This document shows positions 18,483 to 27,805 of a stretch of 64,000 bases of DNA, one piece after another. The DNA comes from CAZAMB01 sp964486335 (lineage in GTDB: Bacteria; Planctomycetota; Phycisphaerae; UBA1845), in contig CAZAMB010000019.1 in assembly GCA_964486335.1 (NCBI GenBank), positions 12,691 to 76,690 of the forward strand, given 5' to 3'. The notes under the pieces were generated by a model, which was given only the letters and a program-made list of their open reading frames with translations, made no database searches and had not been told where the DNA came from. How positions within the stretch are numbered: the stretch's first letter is position 1; the number at the start of each line of letters is the position of its first letter. Made by a program: the position numbers and the translations under genes.

Positions 18483-18959
18483 CGCCGCGACCCTTTCTCT
18501 TTGAACCGAGACCCGAAACGAATGTCCGAAATTTAGCGGCAGCAACCGGCAGTGTCATGTTTGGACGACTCTTGGACGGATCGCCGCCGCCGCAACGAGA
18601 CTCCCGAGATTTTGGCTCTAGCTTCCTACACCCTGGACTCAACCGGATTGGCAGTTGCGTGAATCCGATTCCAAACTTTGGGAATTCGCCGACTCAAAGT
18701 ACTTCTCCAGCTATGACGTCCCATAATAACCATTCTTCGGCGGCCTTGATAGCATCTGACCGAGTTCGCAGTTTGAAAACATTGGGCAGTCTCGGTCGGT
18801 GGATGCCTGATTTCAGATTCGCGCATCGTCACGACGAAATCGGCAATTCACTACAAAAAACCTCGGAAACAGCCTTGAATACGATTCAAATAGCGGCTAT
18901 GCTTGCGGTTTGGTCCATGGATGGCATGTCTGGTCCTCGTGTCAGGTTGGAGGTGGAAG
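18483..18959. other. Divergent intergenic region, 477 bases
   Basis: This region lies between the divergent starts of the PQQ-fusion gene and the PEP-CTERM-like gene, so it should hold both promoters. I could not pick a convincing -35/-10 pair on either strand. No gene is seen. Confidence 0.4.
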
Positions 18960-19571
18960 ATGACTCGCAAATCTTTCTCCCGCTGTTTCAGCGGTGTTGT
19001 TGCAGCAGTGGTGCTCAGCAGCGCGGCGACGGCACAGGCGAATGTTCTCCGTGTTGCCGCGCTTGGAAATCCGATTCCTGGCGGCAGCTGGTTTCAAGAT
19101 TTCTATGTTTATGCGCCGACGTCGTTCACAAACCTTGGAGTTTATGTAAACGGCGGGGCTGCCCTGTTGGAAGGCGCCCCTTCGATGGATTTCTCGGCCG
19201 GGGGAACACCGGGCTGGTTTCAGGTCATCGGTCCGCCATCCGGGGCCGTTTGGCCGGTGGCCGCATCCATCGGCCCATCGTCCAACAGCGTGATCTGGAG
19301 GGCGCACTTCGCCGATCCCGTAAGTCAGCCGTTTTCGATTTCCCTGTTTGCCTTCAGCGACATCGGAAGCAACATTTTCAGCGGAGCTCGTGCGACGTGG
19401 AACGGATCATCATGGACGTATAGCGGCTTGAAGAGTCTCCAGGAATGGTACGACTTTCAGAATGCCGTTGCGTCCAACCCAGTGCCTGTTCCCGCGGGCG
19501 TTGTTTTGGCCGGGCTGGGTCTGCTTTGCGTGGTGAGCGTTCGGATTCGTGCGAAGGCGCACATCGCCTGA
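18960..19571 (+). CDS. PEP-CTERM-like exported surface protein
   Basis: A 203-residue exported protein of unknown function. An N-terminal signal peptide (MTRKSFSRC, hydrophobic core VVAAVVLSSAATAQA) is followed by an Ala/Ser/Gly/Trp-rich body of beta character. The last 29 residues have the layout of a PEP-CTERM sorting signal: VPVPAG, a hydrophobic helix VVLAGLGLLCVVSV, then a basic RIRAKAH tail. The motif is VPVPAG rather than VPEP. Such tails are cut by exosortase, which is not in the window. ATG 18960 has GGAGGTG about five bases upstream, so the upstream in-frame start at 18903 is rejected. Confidence 0.75.
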   Translation: MTRKSFSRCFSGVVAAVVLSSAATAQANVLRVAALGNPIPGGSWFQDFYVYAPTSFTNLGVYVNGGAALLEGAPSMDFSAGGTPGWFQVIGPPSGAVWPVAASIGPSSNSVIWRAHFADPVSQPFSISLFAFSDIGSNIFSGARATWNGSSWTYSGLKSLQEWYDFQNAVASNPVPVPAGVVLAGLGLLCVVSVRIRAKAHIA

Positions 19572-19758
19572 CGCCTTGTGAACCTCGCGGAGAACCAACT
19601 GCACGGGGCTTCGCGACCTAAGCTTCCTGGGTCATCTAATTTCAACGCAGTGGACGGCGGCATTTTGCTTTCAATATCTGCATGCACACGTTACCGGTAA
19701 GCGTTAAGCGAACCCGAGCGATTGCTGAAACCCGGTGTGCCGACAAGGCTCTTTTGCC

Positions 19759-20352
19759 ATGCAAAGCAAGGCCGCAACCGTCGAACAATACCTGACCGAG
19801 TTGCCCGCCGACCGCCGCGAAGCGATTCGGGCCGTCCGTGATGTCATTCTTCGCAACCTCGACAAAGACTACGAAGAAGGCATGACGTACGGCATGATCG
19901 GGTATTACGTCCCGCATCGGATCTTTCCGGACGGCTACCACTGCAATCCATCGCAGCCGTTGCCGTTCGCAAACGTCGCGTCGCAGAAGAATCACATGGC
20001 CGTGTACCTGATGACGATCTACGACGGGGCGGATCAAGAAAAGTGGTTCCGCGCCGCCTGGGCTAAGACTGGCAAGAAGCTCGACATGGGCAAGTGCTGC
20101 GTGAGGTTCAAGCGGCTGGAGGACATCGCGCTGGACGTTATTGGCGAGGCGATTCGGCGAGTACCGGCGAAGAAGTATGTTGAATGGTACCTGTCAATAC
20201 GCAAAGAACAGTCGGCAAAAAAGCGTCCGGCTAGTCAATCCATTTCCAAAAAGTCGCCGGGGCGGCCCGTCAGGGCAAATTCGGGGCCGAAAGTGGCGCC
20301 CAAGACCAAGGCAAAGAAAACGCGAATAGGTAAGACTGCGCGCGGGTCGTAG
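19759..20352 (+). CDS. DUF1801 family protein with basic tail
   Basis: The first roughly 150 residues match the DUF1801 (YdhG-like) fold: VEQYLTELPADRREAI at the start, then YEEGMTYGMIGYYVP and a CVRFKRLEDI segment near the end of the domain. The last 50 residues are rich in Lys, Arg, Ser, Pro and Ala, with SPGRPVRANS inside, resembling a histone H1-type DNA-binding tail. Function of DUF1801 is not established. The start ATG 19759 is preferred over the in-frame 19735 on family alignment; the Shine-Dalgarno sequence is weak for both. It stands alone, 141 bases before mraY. Confidence 0.8.
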   Translation: MQSKAATVEQYLTELPADRREAIRAVRDVILRNLDKDYEEGMTYGMIGYYVPHRIFPDGYHCNPSQPLPFANVASQKNHMAVYLMTIYDGADQEKWFRAAWAKTGKKLDMGKCCVRFKRLEDIALDVIGEAIRRVPAKKYVEWYLSIRKEQSAKKRPASQSISKKSPGRPVRANSGPKVAPKTKAKKTRIGKTARGS

Positions 20353-20493
20353 GCATTGGCAATCCTCATCCTGGTTTGTCGAATGCGAAGCGATTGCCGC
20401 TGTCGGCGCGCTTCGAATTCCGTCATTGCAAATGGTTGCAAGAGCCGAAGAATAGTGCAGAGTTGAAACCTAATCCTGCGGCGACGATGATTC

Positions 20494-21636
20494 GTGCTCT
20501 ATCACCTGTTCCACCTGCTGCTCGGCGGTCGGCATTACGCCTACGAGAACACGCTCTTTCGCGGGGCGTGCGCGGCCATCGTTTGTTTCGCGCTATGCGT
20601 CCTGTTCTTTCCCGCGTTCATTCGCCGACTCGTTCGCTGGAAACTCGGCGACCGACCGGAGTTTGACCACGCGTCGCTCAACGAGCTGACCCGCGAAAAG
20701 GCCAACGTCCCCACGATGGGCGGCCTGATGATTCTGGCCTCCATCGCCCTGGCTGTCCTGCTACTGGCCGACTTGACCAATTTCTACATTCGCATGGGGT
20801 TGGTCTGCCTCGCCTGGCTGACCGCACTGGGAGGCGTCGACGACTGGCTCAAGCTGACCGCCAAGCGTCACTCCCGCAGCCGCGACGGGCTGAAGATGTA
20901 CGAAAAACTGCTCTTTCAGATCGGGCTTGGCGTGGTTCTGGGTTTTTACATCTACCGATTCGGGGAAAACAACTTCGACATGCTCAACGCCCCGCCCGAT
21001 GGCGAAGCCCTGCCGGCCTATAAGGTACTCGGCGTTCCATTTTACAAGGCAGGCGTGCAACTGGGCACCTTTACGTTCATGGCCCTCACGGTGCTGGTGA
21101 TGACCGGGTCGTCCAATGCCGTGAATCTGACGGACGGGATGGACGGACTGGCGTCGGGCTGCACGGCCCTGTGCGCGCTCGTCTTCGCAATCCTGACCTA
21201 TGTCGTCGGGTCGGAGGAACTCTCGGCGAAACTGCTGTTTTACCACGTCCCGCGTAGCGACGAGTTGGTCATCTTCTGCGGAGCGATACTCGGGGCGTGT
21301 CTCGGGTTTCTATGGTACAACTGCCACCCGGCCAAGGTATTCATGGGTGACACGGGTTCGCTTCCGTTGGGAGGGCTGATCGGCTACGTCGCTGTCGTGA
21401 CACGGCAGGAACTGATGTTGCTGATCGCCGGAGGCATCTTCGTGATCGAAGCCATGTCGGTGCTGATGCAGATCGGATATTTCAAGTGGAGCGGAGGCCG
21501 GCGCATTTTCCGATGCGCCCCGGTGCATCACCACTTTCACCTCGGCGGCTGGAGCGAACCGCAAACGGTCGTGCGCTTCTGGCTTGTTGCGGCCATGTTC
21601 GCTTTCGCCGCACTCGCGTCCATCAAATTGCGTTAG
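20494..21636 (+). CDS. mraY: Phospho-N-acetylmuramoyl-pentapeptide-transferase
   Basis: MraY forms lipid I by moving phospho-MurNAc-pentapeptide onto undecaprenyl phosphate in the inner membrane. The 380 residues carry about ten hydrophobic helices and all family motifs: VDDW (Asp116/Asp117), NAVNLTDGMDGLASG, FMGDTGSLPLGG and the HHHFH loop before the last helices. It begins with GTG (MLYHL is the usual start). It is outside a dcw cluster: no mur or fts genes are next to it. The presence of mraY argues that this organism makes peptidoglycan. Confidence 0.95.
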   Translation: MLYHLFHLLLGGRHYAYENTLFRGACAAIVCFALCVLFFPAFIRRLVRWKLGDRPEFDHASLNELTREKANVPTMGGLMILASIALAVLLLADLTNFYIRMGLVCLAWLTALGGVDDWLKLTAKRHSRSRDGLKMYEKLLFQIGLGVVLGFYIYRFGENNFDMLNAPPDGEALPAYKVLGVPFYKAGVQLGTFTFMALTVLVMTGSSNAVNLTDGMDGLASGCTALCALVFAILTYVVGSEELSAKLLFYHVPRSDELVIFCGAILGACLGFLWYNCHPAKVFMGDTGSLPLGGLIGYVAVVTRQELMLLIAGGIFVIEAMSVLMQIGYFKWSGGRRIFRCAPVHHHFHLGGWSEPQTVVRFWLVAAMFAFAALASIKLR

Positions 21637-21799
21637 CAAACGAGCTGAATCCCCGCAACGCACCGAAATGTATACGCGGACGAAGGCAAGGATAAAATCA
21701 AGGTCTCATTGCGGTGTTTCGCTCGCTAACTCAATGGAACTCCGCTAGAATCAGGTGAATTCCCAGATCGCAACGGTACAAGGGGGCGAAGGACTCATC

Positions 21800-21961
21800 A
21801 TGATACTGCTCAAATTGATCGGCATCGGCGGACTAGCACTCGGCGGATTTGCACTTCGCATGAAATTCTGCTGAGGACACCCGCTGAACCTGCTCGGTAC
21901 GGGCATGATCGTCGCCGGCTTTCCGTTGCTCGTCGTCGTTTTCAGGCGTCGAGGGGGTTGA
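21800..21961 (+). pseudogene. Tiny membrane ORF interrupted by in-frame TGA
   Basis: ATG 21800 has a good Shine-Dalgarno sequence (AAGGA, about six bases upstream) and a possible -10 TAGAAT at 21746-21751. The frame reads a 24-residue hydrophobic peptide (MILLKLIGIGGLALGGFALR, then MKFC) and stops at TGA 21872-21874. After the TGA the same frame continues for 28 codons as GHPLNLLGTGMIVAGFPLLV followed by a basic tail, to TGA 21959-21961. The two halves look like one two-helix membrane protein of 53 codons. It may be a TGG-to-TGA mutation, programmed readthrough, a selenocysteine codon, or a genuine 24-residue peptide. Confidence 0.45.
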
Positions 21962-21971
21962 CGTATTTACA

Positions 21972-23003
21972 TCAGCGTCCCGGTGTCCAAAGGTAGAGAA
22001 ACTGCGGCGCCGGTGGAAACAGCGAGGCCGGAACATTGACGCTGAACAGATTAATGTTGCCTGCCGTAACGGGTGCGGAAGCATAATAGTTGGGCCGATA
22101 GTCGTGTGCACGTCGGTAGCCGATAAGTCGTACATTCTCGGCGTTGACCTTGGTTTTAACGGCCTCAACCGTGTCCCGAATCGTGGCGATCCGGTCGATC
22201 AGCCCGGCTTCCAGCGCCTGATTGGCCGTGTACACCCGACCATCAGCCAGTCTTCGAACAGCCGCTTCGTCGAGTATGGGTCGCCCGGCGACCACAACTT
22301 TGACAAACCGGTCGTACATGTCCAGCACGATCTTGTGGAACAACTCGCGCTCTTCCGGCTTCATGGCACGGAACGGCGAGCCGGCGTCCTTAAGTGGTCC
22401 TGACGTGATGGCGTCGCCCTTGAGGCCGATGAGGTTCATTGTTCCCGTGGCGTCGATCATCAGCATGATGACCCCGATGCTGCCGGTCACCGTGGAGGGC
22501 TGGGCGACGATTTCGTCGCAGGCGCAGGCGACGTAATATCCACCGCTGGCGGCGACATCCATCATCACGGCGACGACGGGTTTTCCGGTCGTTTTCCGGA
22601 AATGTGAGATTTCGTCGTGCATGAGTTCGCTGGCGACGACAGTTCCGCCGGGAGAGTTGATGCGAAGGATGACCGCTTTGACGGCCTTGTCGCGCTTTGC
22701 GGCGTCGAGCTGTTCGAGGAGCAGGCTGACGGGGTTATCGCCGGGATTGAGAAAGAAGCCCGTCTCCGCATTCTGAATGGTCCCGGAGAGGTCGATCAAC
22801 GCGATCTTGTCACGGGCAAAGACGCCGTCGCGGGAAAGTTCAGTCTCCACGAGGTCACGACGGGACGAGACGGGAGTAATCAACAGGCTTGGTGCGGAAC
22901 AGGACGGAAAGATCGACAAGGACGCCAACGCGCCGAATGTGATAGAAATGATCGACCGACGATTACCGCGACCTCGAACACTGGGCATTGACGAGTTCTC
23001 CAT
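21972..23003 (-). CDS. sppA: Signal peptide peptidase SppA (S49 family)
   Basis: A membrane-anchored serine peptidase that clears cleaved signal peptides. The short (about 343-residue) form is present, with one catalytic domain. The nucleophile Ser is in DVAASGGYY and the general-base Lys in NLIGLKGDA, about 55 residues later, which fits the Ser/Lys dyad. The N-terminus has a basic stretch, a hydrophobic segment ITFGALASLSIF and a Cys (PSCSAPS) that may be lipidated. ATG 23003 has GGGAG about ten bases upstream. It is divergent from the small zincin gene. Confidence 0.9.
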   Translation of the reverse strand: MENSSMPSVRGRGNRRSIISITFGALASLSIFPSCSAPSLLITPVSSRRDLVETELSRDGVFARDKIALIDLSGTIQNAETGFFLNPGDNPVSLLLEQLDAAKRDKAVKAVILRINSPGGTVVASELMHDEISHFRKTTGKPVVAVMMDVAASGGYYVACACDEIVAQPSTVTGSIGVIMLMIDATGTMNLIGLKGDAITSGPLKDAGSPFRAMKPEERELFHKIVLDMYDRFVKVVVAGRPILDEAAVRRLADGRVYTANQALEAGLIDRIATIRDTVEAVKTKVNAENVRLIGYRRAHDYRPNYYASAPVTAGNINLFSVNVPASLFPPAPQFLYLWTPGR

Positions 23004-23134
23004 CACAGACCGCTCCCGTTTCGCTGAACTGCTAGTGAGCCTACCCTGCCGATTGCTCACCGTAAAGAATCGTGAGTCTGGCGCAAAGTAACAGCCTGAT
23101 CGTCGAATTGGTTGTTTTTGATTTGGAGTCTTTC

Positions 23135-23509
23135 ATGAAGCTGTCGGCGGATGAATTTGGAAAGCTTGTCGACGAAGCGTTGGCGGAGATCCCGCCGGCG
23201 TTACGCAAGTATCTCGACAACGTGGTCGTCGACGTGGAGTCGATGCCGAGCCGTGAAGACCTCGCGGAAGTCGAAATCGACGATCCGACGGAACTGCTCG
23301 GGCTGTATCATGGTACGCCGCTGACCGAGCGCGGAGTGGAATTCGCCGGGCTGATGCCTGATCGGATTACGATCTTCCAAAAGAACATCGAACGTATCTG
23401 CCGAAGTCGACGTGAAATCATTGAGGAGATTCGCACGACGGTTTTGCACGAAATCGGCCATCATTTCGGGTTGGATGAGGATGACCTGTACGACGTCGGC
23501 TACGATTGA
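23135..23509 (+). CDS. Small metallopeptidase-like protein (zincin_1 / MTH_6886 type)
   Basis: A 124-residue cytosolic protein with the metal-binding motif HEIGHHFGLDEDDL near its end (H105, E106, H109). This is the defining motif of the short minimal-gluzincin family found in many bacteria, with unknown substrate. The body contains YHGTPLTERG and PDRITIFQKNIE, also typical. ATG 23135 has GGAG six bases upstream (23125-23128); the longer reading from 23072 lacks one. Role unknown. Confidence 0.85.
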   Translation: MKLSADEFGKLVDEALAEIPPALRKYLDNVVVDVESMPSREDLAEVEIDDPTELLGLYHGTPLTERGVEFAGLMPDRITIFQKNIERICRSRREIIEEIRTTVLHEIGHHFGLDEDDLYDVGYD

Positions 23510-23560
23510 TCCTGGTGCGTCACACCGAGCGTGCCGACCACGCCGACGCCCTGCCCGAAC

Positions 23561-24676
23561 CTACGTTCGAGGCAAGATCGGGGAAGCGACCCTATCTTTC
23601 TTGCCATCGGATTCACAGTCATCTATGGGAACGGTGGACTGGGGCCGACGCGCGGTGAAGCGGCAGGCCAAACGGATCGCCGCGATCATGCTCCCCGGAT
23701 CGGCGCTGTTGGTTCCGGCAATGTCGAACGCCGTGCCGTGATCGACGCTCGTGCGTATGATCGGCAGGCCTAGCGTGACGTTGACCGCCGAATCGAACGC
23801 CAGCATTTTGATCGGAATGAGTCCCTGATCGTGGTACATCGCCACGACGCCGTCGAAGCGCGTGCGTCGAAACTGGGCGAAGAATGAGTCGGCCGGAAAG
23901 GGTCCGTCGACATCGATGCCATGCTGGGCAGCCATCTGCATGGCAGGCTGAATGATCCGCCGTTCCTCGTCACCGAAGCGACCCTCCTCGCCCGCATGCG
24001 GATTCAGTCCGAGCACGGCGATACGCGGATGCTCAAGACCGTACCAACGCACGAGCGCGTCGTGGAGCAGTTCGATCGGCTGATACACCGCGCCGATGGA
24101 CAGCACATCTCGAATCTGCGCCACGCCGATGTGAACCGTCGCAAGCGCGATGCGCAACCCTCCTCCGACAAACGCCATGGAGAATCGTCGCGTGTTCAAC
24201 AGGTCACCGAGCAGGTCCGTGTGCCCGGCGAATCGGCAGCCGGCCAGTTTCCAGCTGATCTTGTGAATCGGACCGGTGACCACGGCGTCAATCTCGCCCC
24301 GGCGGGCGGCTTCGACGGCGGTATTGAAGTAACGAAGCGATATCTTTCCGCCTTCGACCGTCGGTCTCGCATTGACCCATAGTCCGGCAGAGTATTCAGA
24401 GAAATCGACGACGACCACACCAGAGTCGACGCGACATGGATCACCGGGCGTGACACGGAACCAATAGGGCTTGATGGACGCCGCATCGGCGACGGCCGTC
24501 AACACCTCATCGCTGCCATAGATGATGAATCGGCCAAGGGAGCGCACCGCGGAATCGGCCAGCGCCTTGACGATCACTTCGGCGCCGATGCCGCTTGGGT
24601 CGCCCATGGTGACGCCGATCAACGGACGATCGGTCCGGGGCGCGACGTCGAGGTTACCGTTTCCGGCGGCACTCAT
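23561..24676 (-). CDS. pdxA: 4-hydroxythreonine-4-phosphate dehydrogenase
   Basis: PdxA oxidises 4-phosphohydroxy-L-threonine in the DXP-dependent pyridoxal phosphate pathway. The three metal-binding His segments are present: FAGHTDLLG, AMYHDQGLIPIK and SVDHGTAFDIAG, as is the N-terminal GVTMGDPSGIGAE. Its ATG at 24676 overlaps the ribE stop as ATGA, fixing the start 15 codons inside the longest ORF. Length 371 residues; the last 30 form an extra tail beyond the typical 330. Two vitamin genes, ribE and pdxA, are translationally coupled. Confidence 0.95.
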   Translation of the reverse strand: MSAAGNGNLDVAPRTDRPLIGVTMGDPSGIGAEVIVKALADSAVRSLGRFIIYGSDEVLTAVADAASIKPYWFRVTPGDPCRVDSGVVVVDFSEYSAGLWVNARPTVEGGKISLRYFNTAVEAARRGEIDAVVTGPIHKISWKLAGCRFAGHTDLLGDLLNTRRFSMAFVGGGLRIALATVHIGVAQIRDVLSIGAVYQPIELLHDALVRWYGLEHPRIAVLGLNPHAGEEGRFGDEERRIIQPAMQMAAQHGIDVDGPFPADSFFAQFRRTRFDGVVAMYHDQGLIPIKMLAFDSAVNVTLGLPIIRTSVDHGTAFDIAGTNSADPGSMIAAIRLACRFTARRPQSTVPIDDCESDGKKDRVASPILPRT

Positions 24677-25344
24677 GCAAAACCGGCCTTTTGAAGCGAT
24701 GCCATGGTAAGATCGGCGCAAGACGGCGCTTCCATGCCGCGTTCACGCGGTTCCGACAAGGCGTCGAGTCGATGCACAATCGCGCGTGCGATGATATCCG
24801 ACTCGATGTTCACTGCATAACCCGCGCGCAGCGCTCCAAGCGTCGTACGCTCGAGCGTGGTCGGTATCAGGGCAACGCTGAACAGTTCGCCGGATGTCTC
24901 CGCGATCGTCAGCGACACGCCGTCAATCGTGATGGCCCCCTTGGGAATGATATAGGGCTTGAGTTGCCACTGCGGACGGAGCCACACGACGTGCTCTCGC
25001 GCCGTCGCAATGATCCGGTCAACCGTCGCGGTCCCGTCCACATGACCCTGCACGAAATGGCCGTCAAGCCGGTCTCCGACGCGCAGCGAGCGTTCCAAAT
25101 TGACCTTGTCTCCCGCCCGCTTGGATCCCAACGTGGTTTTGGAAAGTGTTTCGTGGATAACGTCGAAATCGAGATTCCCGTCGCGAAAGGCTGCGATGGT
25201 CAGGCAGACGCCGCTGACGCAAATGCTGTCTCCCGGCCGGGCGTCAGCAGCGAACGAATCGGCACAAACGCGCAGTTCGCGGCCGCCCGCCGATTCGCGG
25301 GAAAACGTAATGAAACCTGTGCATTCGACGATGCCCGTGAACAT
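24673..25344 (-). CDS. ribE: Riboflavin synthase alpha chain
   Basis: The enzyme joins two 6,7-dimethyl-8-ribityllumazine molecules to form riboflavin. It shows the hallmark MFTGIVE start and the internal duplication of lumazine-binding barrels: VSGVCLTI and SKTTLG in the first half, IDGVSLTI and ERTTLG in the second. The 223 residues are a few more than usual because of a C-terminal extension. It is the first gene of a ribE-pdxA pair. I see no FMN riboswitch in the 247 bases upstream. Confidence 0.95.
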   Translation of the reverse strand: MFTGIVECTGFITFSRESAGGRELRVCADSFAADARPGDSICVSGVCLTIAAFRDGNLDFDVIHETLSKTTLGSKRAGDKVNLERSLRVGDRLDGHFVQGHVDGTATVDRIIATAREHVVWLRPQWQLKPYIIPKGAITIDGVSLTIAETSGELFSVALIPTTLERTTLGALRAGYAVNIESDIIARAIVHRLDALSEPRERGMEAPSCADLTMASLQKAGFA

Positions 25345-25591
25345 GCTTCAAGCGCTCAATAGGGGCCATTCGAGACGGTCTCCTTGGCTTAATGATGCTA
25401 GACCACCCGACCGTGGTGTCAAGTTGGACTTTCGCGAAACCGCAACGTCGAAGTCATTGCCTGAAGTCGAAACGAGGGACGTCCCAGCCTAGTCGAATTG
25501 CCTTTTCACCCTGGACGGAGTCGCTGCGTCCGGAAAAAACGACAGCAACGGTAAAGGGATTGAATGGGAAGTCGAGCCGCGGTTGCGCTGC

Positions 25592-27760
25592 TCACGGCGA
25601 CGACCGCTCGTGCTGATGAATCGTCGAATCGCCAGAGATGTTGGCCTCAACGATGTCCAGAAACTCCCGCGCCTGCGAATCATCGGGCGCTAGCCTTAAA
25701 GCCTCCCGCGCGTGGGGTAGCGCCTCGGCAGGCCGACCGGCCATGAACAGCGCGACCGCAAGATTGTATTGGGCTTCGGCAAGGTGAGGTTTGTCTGCAA
25801 TGACTCTTTCGAGAAGGGTAATTGCTTCCGAAATCTGGCGGCGCGGCAACATCGCAAGCGCGAGATTGTAGCGTGCCTCGGTCAGCGAATCATCGAGCGC
25901 CAGCGCCCGGCGCAGCCGTTTGATTCCTGAATCGAGTTCGCCGATTTGCAGCTCCACCGCGCCGAGTTCAGCCAGCACAGCCGCCGATTCGCCCTCGGCA
26001 TCGAGCATTGTTTTCCATTCGGTCGCAGCTTCGTCGAATCGCCCGGCTCGCATCAACATTCGAGCGATGTCCATTCGCCAGGCATGTTGATCAGAACGCT
26101 CCAATGCCTGCCGATACAACGAAATCGCGTCGTCGAACCGACCTTGATCCGTCAGCAGACCAGCAAGCTCCCGGCGAGCGACGGAGTAATCCGGGTCGAG
26201 TTCGATCGCTTTTTGATAGGCGATCTCAGCATCGGCGAATCGACTCGCCTTCCGCAACACGCCCGCCAATCCTCTGCGCATGTCAGCTTGATTCGGGTGC
26301 TGGTCAACGAGTCGGCGCACCGTTTTCTCGGCGGCGGCGACGTCTCCTTTGGCGAGGTAGAGCCATGCCAAGTCCTGCATCGCCGGCGGCGTGGAAAGCA
26401 GTCCCCACGCTTCCACGCGGTGCAGGCATTTGATAGCCTCGTCGACGCCGGCTCGCGACTCGGGCGTGGCGGATTCCCACCACACATTGCCTGGAAGCCA
26501 CACTTCGTCGCCAATGTTCGCCGACGCAAACAGCCGTTGTCCGCGCCAATGCTGGTACTGCACGGCGAAACTGTGAGCCGTGAATCCCAGCACCGCCACG
26601 GTTGCGACAATGTAGACCCATCCCGCGGCTGTGACGCGATGGCCGCGTTTGAACTGAAGGTTCTGCAACTTCACGTTGGCACTGTGGAGCATGTGAAAGA
26701 ACTTCAACGTGGCAAACCCCGTGATAGCCGCCATGCCCATCGCAAGCAGGAGCGGGATTTGGCCATACAGGCCGCGATACGCAAACAAGGCAAAGAGACC
26801 CACGGCTACCATGAGTAGCTCTTCGCCGATAGTAAGATCAAAACGCCGATTTCGTGCCGGTCGAGCTTCCGTCGACGTTGATCGATTCAGTAGCGGCGGT
26901 GTCGTGAAACCGAAGTAGAGGGCCTCGTTCGGGCAAACACTGACGCAGTCCATGCACTTCATGCATCCTGGATCGACCACCATGCCGAATTTCGCCACTT
27001 CTTCGTGAACTCGCACATTGGAAGTACACACTGCTGTACAGTGGCCGCAATGTTCGCAGGCGTCGGTCACCCGAATGCGTCCGACCGCGACCTGGTCAGC
27101 CACAGCGAAGAATCCGCCGTACGGGCATGCATACGTGCAGAATCCCTTCGACCCCAGAATGTATACGATTCCGAATCCGCAAATCGCAAACGTAATGATC
27201 GCGACAGTCAGCCCGGGAAACGTCTTCCAAAACTCGGTGGTCATCATGTGGTTGGTAAGCTGCGGTGAGGGCGCGCCGACTGCGACGCGATAGGCAGTCG
27301 GCCAGACAAACATGTAAAGGGCAAGCGCCAGCGGCGCGAAAACAAGCAGACGCGAGCGAAACGGCCTGACTTTGACGCCCCCCTTTTTGAGCAACCAAGC
27401 GCATAAATCCTGATAGGCAACGAGGTGACAGCCCCAACCACAGAAGAACCGTCCGAGTACAAGAGTCGCCAGTAGCGCGAGCGCGAAGAAGATGAATCCG
27501 GCGTTCAAGTGACCCTGGTTGAGCGTGTACATCGCTTCGGACGGCTCAACGGGAGATACTGTTTTCCCCGTGATCCACCATTGAAGAATATGTACAATCA
27601 TCAGGACGTGTACGATGATTAAGGAAAGTGCCCGCCAGCGCGACATGCGCGACGGCCTCACACGATTCGGAAAGGCCGGAAGGACGTCGAGTCGAATATT
27701 GCCGTCGGCCGCGCGAGCGGATCCCGAGCAGGCTTCCTTTGAGTGAACGGTGTTGGGCAT
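25592..27760 (-). CDS. NapH/CcoG-like 4Fe-4S polyferredoxin fused to TPR domain
   Basis: An inner-membrane protein of 722 residues. The N-terminal half has about five membrane helices with the NapH-type cysteine pairs GRFFCGWGCHLVAYQD and FCTYACPYGG. Two 4Fe-4S ferredoxin clusters follow (CEHCGHCTAVC and CMKCMDCVSVCP), as in NapH/CcoG/RdxA-type electron-transfer proteins. After two more hydrophobic segments comes a TPR array of about six repeats (PDYSVARRELAGLLTDQGRF and similar) to the C-terminus. It may pass electrons from quinol to a periplasmic partner held by the TPRs; that is inference. ATG 27760 is chosen within the longer ORF. Confidence 0.82.
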   Translation of the reverse strand: MPNTVHSKEACSGSARAADGNIRLDVLPAFPNRVRPSRMSRWRALSLIIVHVLMIVHILQWWITGKTVSPVEPSEAMYTLNQGHLNAGFIFFALALLATLVLGRFFCGWGCHLVAYQDLCAWLLKKGGVKVRPFRSRLLVFAPLALALYMFVWPTAYRVAVGAPSPQLTNHMMTTEFWKTFPGLTVAIITFAICGFGIVYILGSKGFCTYACPYGGFFAVADQVAVGRIRVTDACEHCGHCTAVCTSNVRVHEEVAKFGMVVDPGCMKCMDCVSVCPNEALYFGFTTPPLLNRSTSTEARPARNRRFDLTIGEELLMVAVGLFALFAYRGLYGQIPLLLAMGMAAITGFATLKFFHMLHSANVKLQNLQFKRGHRVTAAGWVYIVATVAVLGFTAHSFAVQYQHWRGQRLFASANIGDEVWLPGNVWWESATPESRAGVDEAIKCLHRVEAWGLLSTPPAMQDLAWLYLAKGDVAAAEKTVRRLVDQHPNQADMRRGLAGVLRKASRFADAEIAYQKAIELDPDYSVARRELAGLLTDQGRFDDAISLYRQALERSDQHAWRMDIARMLMRAGRFDEAATEWKTMLDAEGESAAVLAELGAVELQIGELDSGIKRLRRALALDDSLTEARYNLALAMLPRRQISEAITLLERVIADKPHLAEAQYNLAVALFMAGRPAEALPHAREALRLAPDDSQAREFLDIVEANISGDSTIHQHERSSP

Positions 27761-27805
27761 GGTCCGAACAATTCCCCAGGTGCGCCCTGCGAACAATCTC
27801 CCGTT

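Noticed and set aside
21872..21915. SECIS-like hairpin after the in-frame TGA
   Set aside because: Only short CCCG/CGGG and ACC/GGT pairings can be drawn, without the expected apical loop; not enough to call selenocysteine insertion.
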